NCBI RefSeq assembly: GCF_014850955.1 | Contig: NZ_JACXSS010000001.1 | Location: forward strand, 2,852,001-2,916,000 | Direction of reading: 5' to 3' | From: Methylomonas albis | GTDB lineage: Bacteria > Pseudomonadota > Gammaproteobacteria > Methylococcales > Methylomonadaceae | DNA length: 64,000 nt | In this document: positions 51,195-60,778 of the stretch, piece by piece | Layout of the letters: every line of letters begins with the position of its first letter | Position numbering within the stretch: position 1 is the stretch's first letter | Translations under genes and position numbers: made by a program | The notes under the pieces: model-generated | Told to the model about the DNA's origin: nothing | The model's database searches: none | What the model saw: the letters and a program-made list of their open reading frames with translations, nothing else

Positions 51195-53345
51195 TCAAAA
51201 CTTACCGTAATAGCCTTCCTTCAAAGCGTCGAACAGGTTGGCGGCGGTGTGAATTTCGCCGTCGTATTCCACGTCTTCGTTGCCTTTAAATTCCACGACA
51301 TGGCCGTCTTCCAGGGTGAACTGGTAGGTGGTGTTTTCCAGATCGGATTCTTTCACCAACACGCCCTGGAACACTTCCGGATTGAAGCGGAAGGTGGTGC
51401 AGCCTTTCAGACCTTTATCGTAAGCGTATTCGTAGATGGACTTGAAGTCTTCGTAAGGATAATCGGTCGGCACGTTGGCGGTTTTGGAGATAGACGAATC
51501 TATCCAAAGCTGCGCGGCGGCCTGGATGTCTACATGCTGCTTCGGCGAGACCTCGTCGGCAGAGATGAAGTAAGCCGGCAATTGCTGATCCGGGTCGTCG
51601 CTGTACGGCATCGCTTCCGGGTTGACCAGATGGCGGTAAGCCAGCAATTCAAAGGAAAATACGTCGATTTTTTCCTTGGATTTTTTGCCTTCGCGAATTA
51701 CGTTGCGCGAGTAATGATGGGCAAAACTAGGCTCAATACCGTTGCTGGCGTTATTGGCCAGGGACAGCGAGATGGTGCCGGTCGGCGCGATGGAACTGTG
51801 GTGGGTAAAGCGGCAGCCCACTTCCGCCAGCTCCGCAACCAATTCCGGCTGTTCCTGTGCGACTTTTTGCATGTAGCGGCTGTATTTGGCGTGCAGCACT
51901 TTACCCGCTACTTGGTCGCCCAGTTTGTAACCGTCCGCTTTCATTTCCGGGCGTTTATGCAGCATTTCGCCAGTAACGGTGAATAGCTGGTCCATAATCG
52001 GCGCCGGACCTTTTTCCTTGGCCAGTTCCAGGCCGGCTTTCCAGCCTTCCAAAGCCAACTCTTTGGTGACTTGTTCGGTAAACGCCAAAGATTCTTCATC
52101 ACCGTATTTCATGCCCAGGATGGTAATGGTAGAACCCAACCCCAGGTAGCCCATGCCGTGGCGGCGTTTGCCGATGATTTCGTCGCGTTGTTTTTCCAAA
52201 GGCAGACCGTTGATCTCGACGACGTTATCCAGCATGCGGGTAAAAATGCGGATGGTTTTGCGGTAGCCTTCCCAATCGAAGCTGGCTTCTTTAGTGAAGG
52301 GTTTATCGATGAAGCGAGTCAGGTTGATCGAGCCCAGCAGACAGCTGCCGTAAGGCGGCAAGGGTTGTTCGCCGCAAGGATTGGTGGCGCGGATATGTTC
52401 GCAAAACCAGTTATTGTTCATCTCATTGACTTTGTCGATCAATATAAAACCCGGTTCGGCGTAGTCGTAGGTGGACGACATGATGATGTCCCACAAGCGG
52501 CGGGCCGGCATGACTTTGGTGATACGACAAGCCACCAGGCCGGCGTCGTTGACCACATAGCCTTTTTTATTGGGCAAATCGCGCCAGACGACTTTGTCGG
52601 TGTCGGTTAGATCCAGTTTATCGGCATTGGCTTCGCGTTCGGTAACCGGGAAGGATAAGGGCCACTGGCCATTGCTTTTCACCGCTTCGACAAATTCACT
52701 GGTAATCAGCAGCGACAGGTTGAACTGGCGCAAGCGGCCGTCTTCGCGCTTAGCACGGATGAAATCCACCACATCCGGATGGGCGACGTCGAAGGTGGCC
52801 ATTTGCGCACCGCGGCGGCCGCCAGCCGATGACACGGTGAAACACATCTTGTCGTAAATATCCATGAATGACAGCGGGCCGGAGGTATAAGCGCCGGCGC
52901 CGGATACATAGGCGTCGCGCGGCCGCAGTGTGGAAAACTCGTAACCGATGCCGCAACCGGCTTTCAGGGTCAAACCGGCTTCGTGGACTTTGTGCAGAAT
53001 GTCGTCCATCGAATCTTCGATAATGCCGGACACGGTGCAGTTGATGGTTGATGTGGCAGGCTTATGATCCAAAGCGCCGGCATTGGAGGTAATCCGGCCG
53101 GCCGGAATCACACCCTTGCGCAGCGCCCACAAGAATTCCTTGTAGTGTTTTTCTTGCAGGGCTTTGGTGATTTCTACGCTGGACAAGGCCTTGGCGACCC
53201 GCTTGTAGGTGTCGTCTATGGTCTCGTCTATGGCTTTGCCGTCCTTGGTTTTTAAGCGGTATTTGCTATCCCAAATATCCAGGGAAGCACTTTGCAGCGG
53301 GATTTCGGTAGTGTTTTGCGTCACAACATGAAGTTTTGCAGTCAT
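51195..53345 (-). CDS. nrdJa: Class II (B12-dependent) ribonucleotide reductase, NrdJa
   Basis: 716 residues. Catalytic barrel motifs: ATSTINCTVSGIIEDSMDDI (first active-site Cys), LKAGCGIGYEFSTLRPR, ATNPCGEQPLPPYGSCLLGS (Asn, Cys, Glu of the active site), SSIAPTGTISLSLANNASNG and the C-terminal PTDYPYEDFKSIYEYAYDKG, LKGCTTFRFN. It makes deoxyribonucleotides with adenosylcobalamin, without oxygen dependence. It ends without the usual CxxC tail, which NrdJb supplies. The promoter region carries paired NrdR boxes; no cobalamin riboswitch was recognised. Confidence 0.95.
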   Translation of the reverse strand: MTAKLHVVTQNTTEIPLQSASLDIWDSKYRLKTKDGKAIDETIDDTYKRVAKALSSVEITKALQEKHYKEFLWALRKGVIPAGRITSNAGALDHKPATSTINCTVSGIIEDSMDDILHKVHEAGLTLKAGCGIGYEFSTLRPRDAYVSGAGAYTSGPLSFMDIYDKMCFTVSSAGGRRGAQMATFDVAHPDVVDFIRAKREDGRLRQFNLSLLITSEFVEAVKSNGQWPLSFPVTEREANADKLDLTDTDKVVWRDLPNKKGYVVNDAGLVACRITKVMPARRLWDIIMSSTYDYAEPGFILIDKVNEMNNNWFCEHIRATNPCGEQPLPPYGSCLLGSINLTRFIDKPFTKEASFDWEGYRKTIRIFTRMLDNVVEINGLPLEKQRDEIIGKRRHGMGYLGLGSTITILGMKYGDEESLAFTEQVTKELALEGWKAGLELAKEKGPAPIMDQLFTVTGEMLHKRPEMKADGYKLGDQVAGKVLHAKYSRYMQKVAQEQPELVAELAEVGCRFTHHSSIAPTGTISLSLANNASNGIEPSFAHHYSRNVIREGKKSKEKIDVFSFELLAYRHLVNPEAMPYSDDPDQQLPAYFISADEVSPKQHVDIQAAAQLWIDSSISKTANVPTDYPYEDFKSIYEYAYDKGLKGCTTFRFNPEVFQGVLVKESDLENTTYQFTLEDGHVVEFKGNEDVEYDGEIHTAANLFDALKEGYYGKF

Positions 53346-53455
53346 TCGTGGATTCCCTTTTCAAGTTGAATGGTTATGGGCTATTACGCCGCGCCGGCAC
53401 GGCTAAGATACTAATTTTTATTGGATTAAAACCGAAAACACTACAGCAGCGACAC

Positions 53456-53503
53456 ATACTGCATATAGTGTGTATGTTGAAATTCTAGCACAACATATTG
53501 TGT
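53456..53503 (-). promoter_or_regulatory. Tandem NrdR boxes upstream of nrdJa
   Basis: Two 16 bp near-palindromes on the minus strand: ACACAATATGTTGTGC (53488-53503) and ACACTATATGCAGTAT (53456-53471). Both resemble the NrdR consensus (ACAC..TATAT..GTGT). Their centres are 32 bases apart, about three helical turns, the spacing known for cooperative NrdR repression of RNR genes. The remainder of 53346-53786 contains no gene. Confidence 0.75.
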
Positions 53504-53786
53504 TATCGGCGGGAATTTTTTCCTAATAAGCCCTGCTTTAGACTTTGTTTTTTTAACTCAAGGAGTTAGCGACGGCATTTAATTTTAAAATGACCCGGAT
53601 AGTGCCGGGACGCTTGCCAAGCGCTAGACAGATTGCAATACAAACGGCCTGTATCGGCAGCTGGCTGAGCTAAGGCTTTTACCGTTAAGGCGTGGTTAAT
53701 ATTTCCGGCTAAAATGGATTCGCCAGCTGCTTGCAGTGGCTTGAAGATGACGTTGGCAACCTAATAATTACACCATCGAGGCAAAC

Positions 53787-54110
53787 ATGAATAACATCAG
53801 CAAATTTTTACTGTCAGGCGCTTTGCTTGCGTCTTTTAGTTTGGCACAACCCTGTTTCGCCGGCCTGGAAACACCACGCATCGACCAACGCCAAGAAAAC
53901 CAGGAAAGACGTATAGAACAAGGCGAGGCATCCGGCGCATTAACCAACCGTGAAGCCAACCGTTTGGAACATCAACAAATGCGCATCGAACGCCAGGAAG
54001 CAGCTGCGAAAGCCGACGGCGTGGTCACCGAGGGTGAAAGAGCTCGCCTGACTCATCAACAAAACAAAGCCAGCCGCAACATTGCCCGTAAGAAGCATAA
54101 TTTAAGATAG
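53787..54110 (+). CDS. Small secreted charged protein, unknown function
   Basis: 107 residues. Signal peptide FLLSGALLASFSLAQPCFAG, then a highly charged helical body with a repeated theme: IDQRQENQERRIEQGEASGA, LTNREANRLEHQQMRIERQE, ADGVVTEGERARLTHQQNKA, SRNIARKKHNLR. The spacing of TNREANRLEHQQ and TEGERARLTHQQN suggests a helical duplication, possibly EF-hand-like in the loops (KADGVVTEGE). Similar short periplasmic proteins occur in many methylotrophs; the role is unknown. A strong terminator follows. Confidence 0.75.
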   Translation: MNNISKFLLSGALLASFSLAQPCFAGLETPRIDQRQENQERRIEQGEASGALTNREANRLEHQQMRIERQEAAAKADGVVTEGERARLTHQQNKASRNIARKKHNLR

Positions 54111-54127
54111 GATCAATAAGCGGTTTT

Positions 54128-54157
54128 AAAAATCCGGCACTTAAGCCGGATTTTTTT
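54128..54157. terminator. Bidirectional intrinsic terminator
   Basis: AATCCGGC-ACTTAA-GCCGGATT followed by TTTTTG and preceded by an A-run; it serves the small secreted-protein gene (plus) and the SNF2 helicase gene (minus). Confidence 0.85.
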
Positions 54158-54163
54158 GCCGGC

Positions 54164-57100
54164 TCAGCTATCGCCTTTCATCAGATTCAGCAATTCGTCC
54201 GCCGACACTTTACCGCTCATATCGGCGCCATCCAGCAAACTATCGGCCAAATCGCGTTTATGGCTGTGCAACGCGACGATTTTTTCCTCGATGGTATTTT
54301 TAGCGATCATCCGATAGATAGTCACCGGTCGCTGTTGCCCCATGCGGTGGGCGCGGTCGGAGGCCTGATCCTCCACAGCCGGATTCCACCAGGGGTCCAT
54401 ATGAATCACGTAATCCGCCGCTGTCAGATTTAAGCCCACCCCGCCGGCCTTCAAACTGATCAAGAACAACTCGCCTTCGCCGCGCTGAAACGCATCCACG
54501 CGTAGCTGCCTGTCCTTGGCCGGAGTGCTGCCGTCCAGATATTGGTAGCGGATGCCGCGCTGCTCGATATAGTTTTTAATCAATTGCAAATGATCGACAA
54601 ACTGGCTGAACACCAAAGCCTTGTGTTTGTTATCCAGTAGTTCGTCGACGATGTCGCCAAACGCCGCCAGCTTGCTGCTAGGTAAAGACACAGCCGAATT
54701 GGCCAGCAAGGTGTTGCAACAACTACGGCGCAATTTGCTGATGGCCGCCAGAATCTGAAATTGTTTTTGTCCAGGCGGCGCGTCGGCGCTACTCAATGCC
54801 GCCAGGCTATCCCGGCGCAGGGCTTCGTAAAACGCCGTTTCTTCGCTGCTGAGTTCGACGAATATGGGGATTTCGGTGCGCGGCGGTAATTCCTGCAATA
54901 CCTGGGTTTTGGTACGGCGCAGAATAAAAGGCTGAATCAGCTTTTTCAGTTGAAAACGGGCCTCGGCGCTGCGGTCGCGTTCGATAGGGCCGGCGAAGCG
55001 TTGGTTAAATTGCTCCAGAGACCCCAGTAAACCCGGATTGATGAAGCGAAACAAATTCCACAACTCGCCCAAATGGTTTTCCAGCGGCGTGCCGGTCATG
55101 ATGATTTTAAACTCGGCTTGCAGATTCATCGCCCCCTGCGAGCGGCGGGTGGCGATGTTTTTGATCCATTGTGCCTCGTCAAGAATCACGGTTTGGAAGC
55201 GGATGTTTGCCAGCATATCGGCAACTTGCTCCTGCTGCAGCAAACCGTAGCTACAAATCAGCAAATCATACGGCCCTAAATTGTCCAGCAAACGCTGACG
55301 GTCGCCGCTGCCGAGAATTTGCGGATTGAGCGTAGGGGCAAAACGGCCGGCTTCGTTTTCCCAATTCATACACACCGAAGTCGGCGCCACGATCAGGCTG
55401 GGGCCTTTCGGCGCGCGATCCACCAGCAAGGCCAAGCCTTGCACGGTTTTGCCCAAGCCCATGTCGTCGGCCAGACAAGCGCCCACACCCCACTGTGCCA
55501 ATCGAGCCAACCAGCAATAGCCGTCCGTTTGATAGTCGCGCAATTCGGCTTGAAAGGTGGAAGGGATTTGCGGCTGGAAATCCCGAGAATCTTTTAAGCG
55601 CTGCATGTGCGCTTGCCAGTGCTTGTCGGCTTTGAATCCGGCGTCGTCCTGCCAATCTTCCAGGGTCAAGGCCGCCAACGGATTGATGCGCACTTTCTTA
55701 CCATGCACGTCGGCGTAGGCTCTTAAATCGTCGAGACGCCGGCGAAACTCTTCGGTCAAGGCGATGAACTGGCCGTCCTGCAATTTCAAAAACCGGCCCT
55801 GGCTGGTACTCAACAGACCCAGTAATTGCTGAATTTCAATGACGGTATCTTCATTGACTTGCAATTCGCCTTGCAACGCGAACCAATCGTTGTCGCGCTT
55901 GATTTGCATGCTAAAACCGCTACCGCCGGTTTGCCCCAACATCCGAAACTTGATACCTTCCGGCCATTCCAGCACCGCCTGTTCGGCCGGCAAGGCTTGC
56001 AATTGCAGCAACAATTCCAGACAGTGTTCCGGTTCCTCCAGCAAATAATCGCCAGCAGTATCGCGTTCAGCCTGCGCCAATACCGTACAGGCCTGCAAGA
56101 CGGCCTGGGCAAGCTGTTTCTCCCACGCCAAATCCCGCTTAGTTTGACAGTGCCGGCCGTCTATTTCGGCCAACACACTTTCGCCGCCATGGCCGGGCTG
56201 AAAATAAGCGCCACCGGTCGCGAACGGCCGGATCAACAAGGCAACGCGCAAGCCTTCGCCCAAGGGCAATAAATGCACGCGCGGCGTGGCATCGGCCTGG
56301 ACCTGCTCGGCGCTGCTGGAGCTGCCGCCAATATCCGAATGCACGGTCAACAAGCCGGAAATACTTGTCAGGGTTTGCAAGACCCGCTCTTGCGCGGATA
56401 AAGGTACTTCCAAGCCCTTGGGACCAAGCACAGAGTAGATTTTGTGGTGGTCAGCGGTAAATTCTAGAACTTTCAGCCGGGTGGGGGTTTCCTTGGCAAC
56501 GTAAAATTTTTGCTCGTAGCCGGGGACGGGTTCCAGACTGATTTTAATCTTGTCACTGCCGTCCAATTTCCTTACCCGTAACTCCGCCTCGCCTTTGGAC
56601 ACTTCGACCCGTACCTCGACTGAGTCGGCCCAAAACAGCAGCGGATGGCCCACCAAGGCCTGCGGCATGCTGTTGTCGAATTCAAAAACCGTACCGCTGC
56701 CGTACCAGCCGCTATCGCGATATTCCTTGATATGCGAACAAAGCTTAAAGTCCTGCTCGGTAAAATAATCAAAGCTATTGGTTTCTTGCGCCAGCCGTTT
56801 CAACGCAATCGCCCTGCCCTTGCTCCAGCCGCCCTTGGCTTGCTGTTTCTGTTCGCGTGGTTCGATATCCAGCTGATGACTGGCTTCGTCGTAACTGAGT
56901 AACCAGACCAAGCGCGTCGGCTTATCGGTTTGTACGACCGCATCGGCTTTCCTTTCCTGTTTCGGCAGGTTAAGCAGCGCGTCCAGCGCCAAATCCCAAT
57001 CGGGTCGACTGGCGAACAAATCCGCCAGCGCCGGTCGCGAATCGAAAAAACCGCAATCCCATTGCATGGCTCTGGATGGTTCTATGCTTTTGAATATTTT

Positions 57101-58384
57101 TGCCAATTCCGCCGCCGGCCAGCGATAGCCGTTATCCAACAAATGCCGATAAAGTTTTTGACTGAGCGGTGTGACATGATTGAATTGATCGGCTTTCACC
57201 CAAAATTTGATCAGGGCAAAAAATACATGCAGCAACAGTGGCGCGGTGAGTAAAGTATCCGGGGAGCCGCTATCCCGATAACCGGTACCGATTTTATAGG
57301 TCAAATCGGTCGTCAATAGCTGTTCGCGTAGCGATAAGTCTCCTTGTAAAAAGCGCTGAAATAAAGCCAGTTGCTGGTAAATACCCAACCAATAATTATC
57401 GGCCTTGGCGGCCTGGTTGATTAATGTGCCGAGTTTGGCGCGTTGTTTGGCATCGTTGTTTTTCAGGATTGCCAATGGATAGAAGACCCCTGCCAATCCA
57501 TAAAAATAGGCGGTACGCTGGCCGGACAATTTTCGCAGCCGCGTCAAGGCCGCTTCAAAGCCGCTGACGGCAAGGGCATAGTCGCCGCGCAAAAAGATCA
57601 ATGCGGCGGCGATGGCTTGCAGCTCCGGATCGTCCTGATCAACCACCAATTGCGCAACCTCATCCCATTCACCGCGCAGCAAGCGCAGCTCCAGGGCCAT
57701 TCGGTTCAACATTTCTTGCTGCATGCCTTGGCCAACGAACATCAACTGCTGTAAAAAACCATCCAACTTTTGGTCGGCATAGAGATACAACAGCTGGTGC
57801 AACCCCGAGAAACCCGCCAAACCAATCAATATTTGCGGATGATGCTTGGTAAACCAGGCGACATCCAGCGGGTTTAAAAACCAGGACAAATAAAGTTCGT
57901 TAACCGGCGGCAGTTTGCCCAAATAATGGGAGCCGGACTCCAGACATTCGCTGACTCTAGCGTAATCGCCGCGATAAAACTGGATCCGCGCTTCGCGAAT
58001 GCAATCATCCACGGTGCTGTAACGGTAATAGCCGTGACCGGGCGGATTTTGCATTTGCACCGCCCCTGCAAACAGATCGAAATCCTTATCGACGACGGCT
58101 TGCCGGATCAGTACTTCCGCCAATGTTTTACAACAGCGGGTACCGCCTGACTTGGGGTTTTCTTCCAGCAAACCTGCTTTAATCAGCGGTTTCAAACGGG
58201 CTTTGACCGCATCGGATTTCAGGGTTTTGTCGCCTTCCCTGATACCCAGGCTAGCCAGACATTTAGCCAAATTGATCAGCGAACTATAGCCGTAATAAAC
58301 AGCCAGCAACTTCAAAATAATCTGTTGCTCGGCAGTTAATGTCCTGTAGGTTTTAAGACGTTCGACTAAATGAGAAGATTGCAT
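54164..58384 (-). CDS. SNF2-family DNA-dependent ATPase/helicase
   Basis: 1406 residues. The C-terminal third carries the Snf2 motor: ACLADDMGLGKTVQGLALLV (Walker A, about residue 977), LIVAPTSVCMNWENEA, VILDEAQWIKN (DEAQ box, about 1070), KIIMTGTPLENHLGELWNLF, then the helicase C domain with LVFSQFVDHLQLIKNYI, SLKAGGVGLNLTAADYVIHM and ASDRAHRMGQQRPVTIYRMI. The very long N-terminal region (about 900 residues) is helical and resembles the extension of bacterial HepA-like SNF2 proteins, with no further domain that I can name. It probably remodels protein-DNA complexes. Single gene between two terminators. Confidence 0.92.
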   Translation of the reverse strand: MQSSHLVERLKTYRTLTAEQQIILKLLAVYYGYSSLINLAKCLASLGIREGDKTLKSDAVKARLKPLIKAGLLEENPKSGGTRCCKTLAEVLIRQAVVDKDFDLFAGAVQMQNPPGHGYYRYSTVDDCIREARIQFYRGDYARVSECLESGSHYLGKLPPVNELYLSWFLNPLDVAWFTKHHPQILIGLAGFSGLHQLLYLYADQKLDGFLQQLMFVGQGMQQEMLNRMALELRLLRGEWDEVAQLVVDQDDPELQAIAAALIFLRGDYALAVSGFEAALTRLRKLSGQRTAYFYGLAGVFYPLAILKNNDAKQRAKLGTLINQAAKADNYWLGIYQQLALFQRFLQGDLSLREQLLTTDLTYKIGTGYRDSGSPDTLLTAPLLLHVFFALIKFWVKADQFNHVTPLSQKLYRHLLDNGYRWPAAELAKIFKSIEPSRAMQWDCGFFDSRPALADLFASRPDWDLALDALLNLPKQERKADAVVQTDKPTRLVWLLSYDEASHQLDIEPREQKQQAKGGWSKGRAIALKRLAQETNSFDYFTEQDFKLCSHIKEYRDSGWYGSGTVFEFDNSMPQALVGHPLLFWADSVEVRVEVSKGEAELRVRKLDGSDKIKISLEPVPGYEQKFYVAKETPTRLKVLEFTADHHKIYSVLGPKGLEVPLSAQERVLQTLTSISGLLTVHSDIGGSSSSAEQVQADATPRVHLLPLGEGLRVALLIRPFATGGAYFQPGHGGESVLAEIDGRHCQTKRDLAWEKQLAQAVLQACTVLAQAERDTAGDYLLEEPEHCLELLLQLQALPAEQAVLEWPEGIKFRMLGQTGGSGFSMQIKRDNDWFALQGELQVNEDTVIEIQQLLGLLSTSQGRFLKLQDGQFIALTEEFRRRLDDLRAYADVHGKKVRINPLAALTLEDWQDDAGFKADKHWQAHMQRLKDSRDFQPQIPSTFQAELRDYQTDGYCWLARLAQWGVGACLADDMGLGKTVQGLALLVDRAPKGPSLIVAPTSVCMNWENEAGRFAPTLNPQILGSGDRQRLLDNLGPYDLLICSYGLLQQEQVADMLANIRFQTVILDEAQWIKNIATRRSQGAMNLQAEFKIIMTGTPLENHLGELWNLFRFINPGLLGSLEQFNQRFAGPIERDRSAEARFQLKKLIQPFILRRTKTQVLQELPPRTEIPIFVELSSEETAFYEALRRDSLAALSSADAPPGQKQFQILAAISKLRRSCCNTLLANSAVSLPSSKLAAFGDIVDELLDNKHKALVFSQFVDHLQLIKNYIEQRGIRYQYLDGSTPAKDRQLRVDAFQRGEGELFLISLKAGGVGLNLTAADYVIHMDPWWNPAVEDQASDRAHRMGQQRPVTIYRMIAKNTIEEKIVALHSHKRDLADSLLDGADMSGKVSADELLNLMKGDS

Positions 58385-58460
58385 GATTCCGGCAAAACGA
58401 CAAAATGGGTGATGTTACCAGCTTGGCGAGACAAGCTAAAGAACCTCAAGTCAGCACACA

Positions 58461-58490
58461 TAAAAAAGCCCGCCGAAGCGGGCTTTTTTA
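58461..58490. terminator. Strong bidirectional-type terminator after mtkB
   Basis: A perfect 13 bp stem TAAAAAAGCCCGC-CGAA-GCGGGCTTTTTTA, 13 bases after the mtkB stop. It ends the minus-strand mcl-mtkA-mtkB transcript before the SNF2 gene. Confidence 0.92.
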
Positions 58491-58502
58491 GAGCGCACAG
58501 AC

Positions 58503-59390
58503 TTACAGCGATGCCAATACCTTGGCCACGGTTTCGCCCATAGCCGCCGGGGTGGGCGCGATAATCACGCCCAACTCTTTCAGCATTTCGACTTTTTCCG
58601 CGGCTGACTCACCCACCGAGGAAATAATCGCCCCAGCATGACCCATCCGCCGGCCTTTCGGTGCCGTTAAACCGGCAATATAAGCCACCACAGGTTTAGT
58701 CATATGTTCTTTGGCAAACATACCGGCTTCCACTTCCTGCGGACCGCCGATTTCGCCGATCATCACCACTACCTTTGTTTCCGGATCTTCTTCGAACTTT
58801 TGCAGAATGTCGCGGTGCGAGCTGCCGTTGATCGGGTCGCCGCCGATACCGACCGAAGTCGATACGCCGATACCCAGCGCTTTCATTTGATCGGCCGCTT
58901 CGTAACCCAAAGTGCCGGAGCGCCCAACGATGCCGACATTGCCCGGCATGTAAATATGACCCGGCATGATGCCCAGCATGGATTTACCCGGACTGATGGT
59001 GCCGGCGCAGTTAGGGCCGGTCAGCACCATGCGCTTTTCCTTGGGGAATTTGCTCAGGAAGATTTTGACTTTCATCATGTCCTGAGTCGGGATCCCGTCA
59101 GTGATAGACACGCAGAATTTGATGCCGGCTTCGGCGGCTTCCATGATCGAGTCTGCGGCATAAGCCGGTGGCACGAAGACGATGCTGGCCTCGGCACCGG
59201 CTTGTTCTACCGCTTCTTTCACGGTGTTGAATACCGGCCTATCCAAATGGGTTTGGCCACCTTTGCCGGGGGTAATGCCACCGACGACATTCGAGCCATA
59301 ATCGATCATCTCCTGAGCATGGAAAGTACCGATTTTTCCGGTAAAGCCTTGCACGATGATACGGGTGTGTTTATCGATAAAAATTGCCAT
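58503..59390 (-). CDS. mtkB: Malate thiokinase (malate-CoA ligase) subunit alpha
   Basis: 295 residues, succinyl-CoA synthetase alpha fold. CoA-binding domain: VQGFTGKIGTFHAQEMIDYG, SIVFVPPAYAADSIMEAAEA. The phosphohistidine loop is GRRMGHAGAIISS. The MtkB assignment rests on close resemblance to methylotroph MtkB and on the position beside mtkA and mcl; by sequence alone it could be SucD. It converts malate and ATP to malyl-CoA with MtkA, the step before malyl-CoA lyase in the serine cycle. It lies 24 bases after mtkA. Confidence 0.9.
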   Translation of the reverse strand: MAIFIDKHTRIIVQGFTGKIGTFHAQEMIDYGSNVVGGITPGKGGQTHLDRPVFNTVKEAVEQAGAEASIVFVPPAYAADSIMEAAEAGIKFCVSITDGIPTQDMMKVKIFLSKFPKEKRMVLTGPNCAGTISPGKSMLGIMPGHIYMPGNVGIVGRSGTLGYEAADQMKALGIGVSTSVGIGGDPINGSSHRDILQKFEEDPETKVVVMIGEIGGPQEVEAGMFAKEHMTKPVVAYIAGLTAPKGRRMGHAGAIISSVGESAAEKVEMLKELGVIIAPTPAAMGETVAKVLASL

Positions 59391-59414
59391 ATAAATTCCT
59401 TAACCTTGCGCGCC

Positions 59415-60632
59415 TTACAGGGATGTAACAGTGTCGGGTGAAGCAGGATGCTGAAAGCGACCCGCGACCACTTCGTTACGGGCTTGTACCGCTTTCTCGG
59501 CCGCTTCCGCCAAGGTGTTCGCCGTGATGATAGGCAAGCCGCTTTCTTCGATAATCCTGCGGCCCTCTTCGACATTCGTGCCGGACAAACGCACGATCAG
59601 CGGTATTTGCATATCGATTTTTTTCACCGCATGCACCACACCCTCGGCGATCCAGTCGCAACGGTTGATACCGGCAAAAATGTTCACCAGCATGGCTTTC
59701 ACATTTTTGTCGGCCAACACCATCCGAAAGGCTTTTTCGGTACGTTCGGCCGAGGCACCACCGCCCACATCCAGGAAATTGGCTGGCTCACCGCCCGCCA
59801 GTTTGATCATGTCCATGGTCGCCATCGCCAAACCAGCGCCGTTGATCATGCAGCCGATGTCGCCGTCCAGACCGACGTAGCTCAAGCCACGGTCGGCAGC
59901 GGCCATTTCACGGGGATCTTCCTGCGACTTATCGCGCAACTCGGAGATTTTTTGCCGGCGGAACAAGGCGTTGTCGTCAAAGCCCATTTTCGCGTCCAGC
60001 GCGATCAATTCATCATGGCCGGTAATCACCAAAGGATTGATTTCCACCATATTGGCATCCAACTCGCGCATCGCCCGATAGCAGCCTTGAATTAGTTTCA
60101 CTGCTTGTGGAATCAGGTCGGCATGCAAACCCAAGGCAAAACCCATTTCGCGGGCTTGGAAATCCTGCAAACCGACGGCCGGTTCGATATAGATTTTTTT
60201 AATCGCATCCGGATTGTTTTCCGCCAGATCTTCAATCTCCATCCCGCCTTGCGCGGAACCGACCATGACGATGCGCTCCTGAGCGCGATCTATCAGCAGA
60301 CTGAAATACAATTCCTTGGCGATATCGGTGCCGGCTTCGACATACAAGCGCAAACATTGTTTACCGGCCGGACCGGTTTGGTGGGTCACCAGTTTTTTAC
60401 CCAACAAGGATTCGGCGGCGTCGCTGACTTCGTCGTGGGTCTTGCAAATCTTGATACCGCCAGCCTTGCCGCGTGCACCGGAATGAATCTGCGCTTTAAC
60501 CACCCAAACGTGGCCGCCGATTTCGCGGGCGCGCTGCACCGCGTCTTCCGGGCTGTAGGCCAGACCGCCATCGGCTATTTTTACGCCATAATCGGCTAAT
60601 AGCTGTTTTGCTTGGTACTCATGAATGTCCAT
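59415..60632 (-). CDS. mtkA: Malate thiokinase (malate-CoA ligase) subunit beta
   Basis: 405 residues. ATP-grasp and ligase domains as in Suc[117 protein letters not shown]. The start has AAGAGAGA upstream. Adjacent to mtkB and separated from mcl by a 113 bp palindromic repeat. With mcl it identifies a serine-cycle-type segment, which Methylomonas-like type I methanotrophs are known to carry. Confidence 0.92.
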   Translation of the reverse strand: MDIHEYQAKQLLADYGVKIADGGLAYSPEDAVQRAREIGGHVWVVKAQIHSGARGKAGGIKICKTHDEVSDAAESLLGKKLVTHQTGPAGKQCLRLYVEAGTDIAKELYFSLLIDRAQERIVMVGSAQGGMEIEDLAENNPDAIKKIYIEPAVGLQDFQAREMGFALGLHADLIPQAVKLIQGCYRAMRELDANMVEINPLVITGHDELIALDAKMGFDDNALFRRQKISELRDKSQEDPREMAAADRGLSYVGLDGDIGCMINGAGLAMATMDMIKLAGGEPANFLDVGGGASAERTEKAFRMVLADKNVKAMLVNIFAGINRCDWIAEGVVHAVKKIDMQIPLIVRLSGTNVEEGRRIIEESGLPIITANTLAEAAEKAVQARNEVVAGRFQHPASPDTVTSL

Positions 60633-60656
60633 GCATGTCTCTCTTAAATTAAAAAA

Positions 60657-60769
60657 TGTAGCTTGGGTTTACCCGCAGGGCATAAAAGCGCAGCGTAACC
60701 CAACATTGGAAGCCGTCGTGTTGGGTTACGCCTATCGGCTTTTACGCCCTAGGGTGAACCCAACCTACA
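60657..60769. repeat. 113 bp imperfect palindrome (MITE-like) between mcl and mtkA
   Basis: Arms of about 50 bases pair along nearly their whole length: TGTAGCTTGGGTTTACCC and GGGTGAACCCAACCTACA at the outside, AGGGCATAAAAGC and GCTTTTACGCCCT further in, CGTAACCCAACA and TGTTGGGTTACG at the centre. It could fold into a long hairpin in the mcl-mtkA transcript. No coding content. Confidence 0.8.
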
Positions 60770-60778
60770 TAATTGAAA

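Noticed and set aside
53346..53786. Cobalamin riboswitch upstream of the B12-dependent nrdJa
   Set aside because: No B12-box-like sequence was recognised; the region shows NrdR-type palindromes instead.
58503..60632. sucC/sucD of the TCA cycle
   Set aside because: The linkage with mcl and the similarity to methylotroph MtkA/MtkB favour malate thiokinase, although sequence alone does not fully exclude succinyl-CoA ligase.
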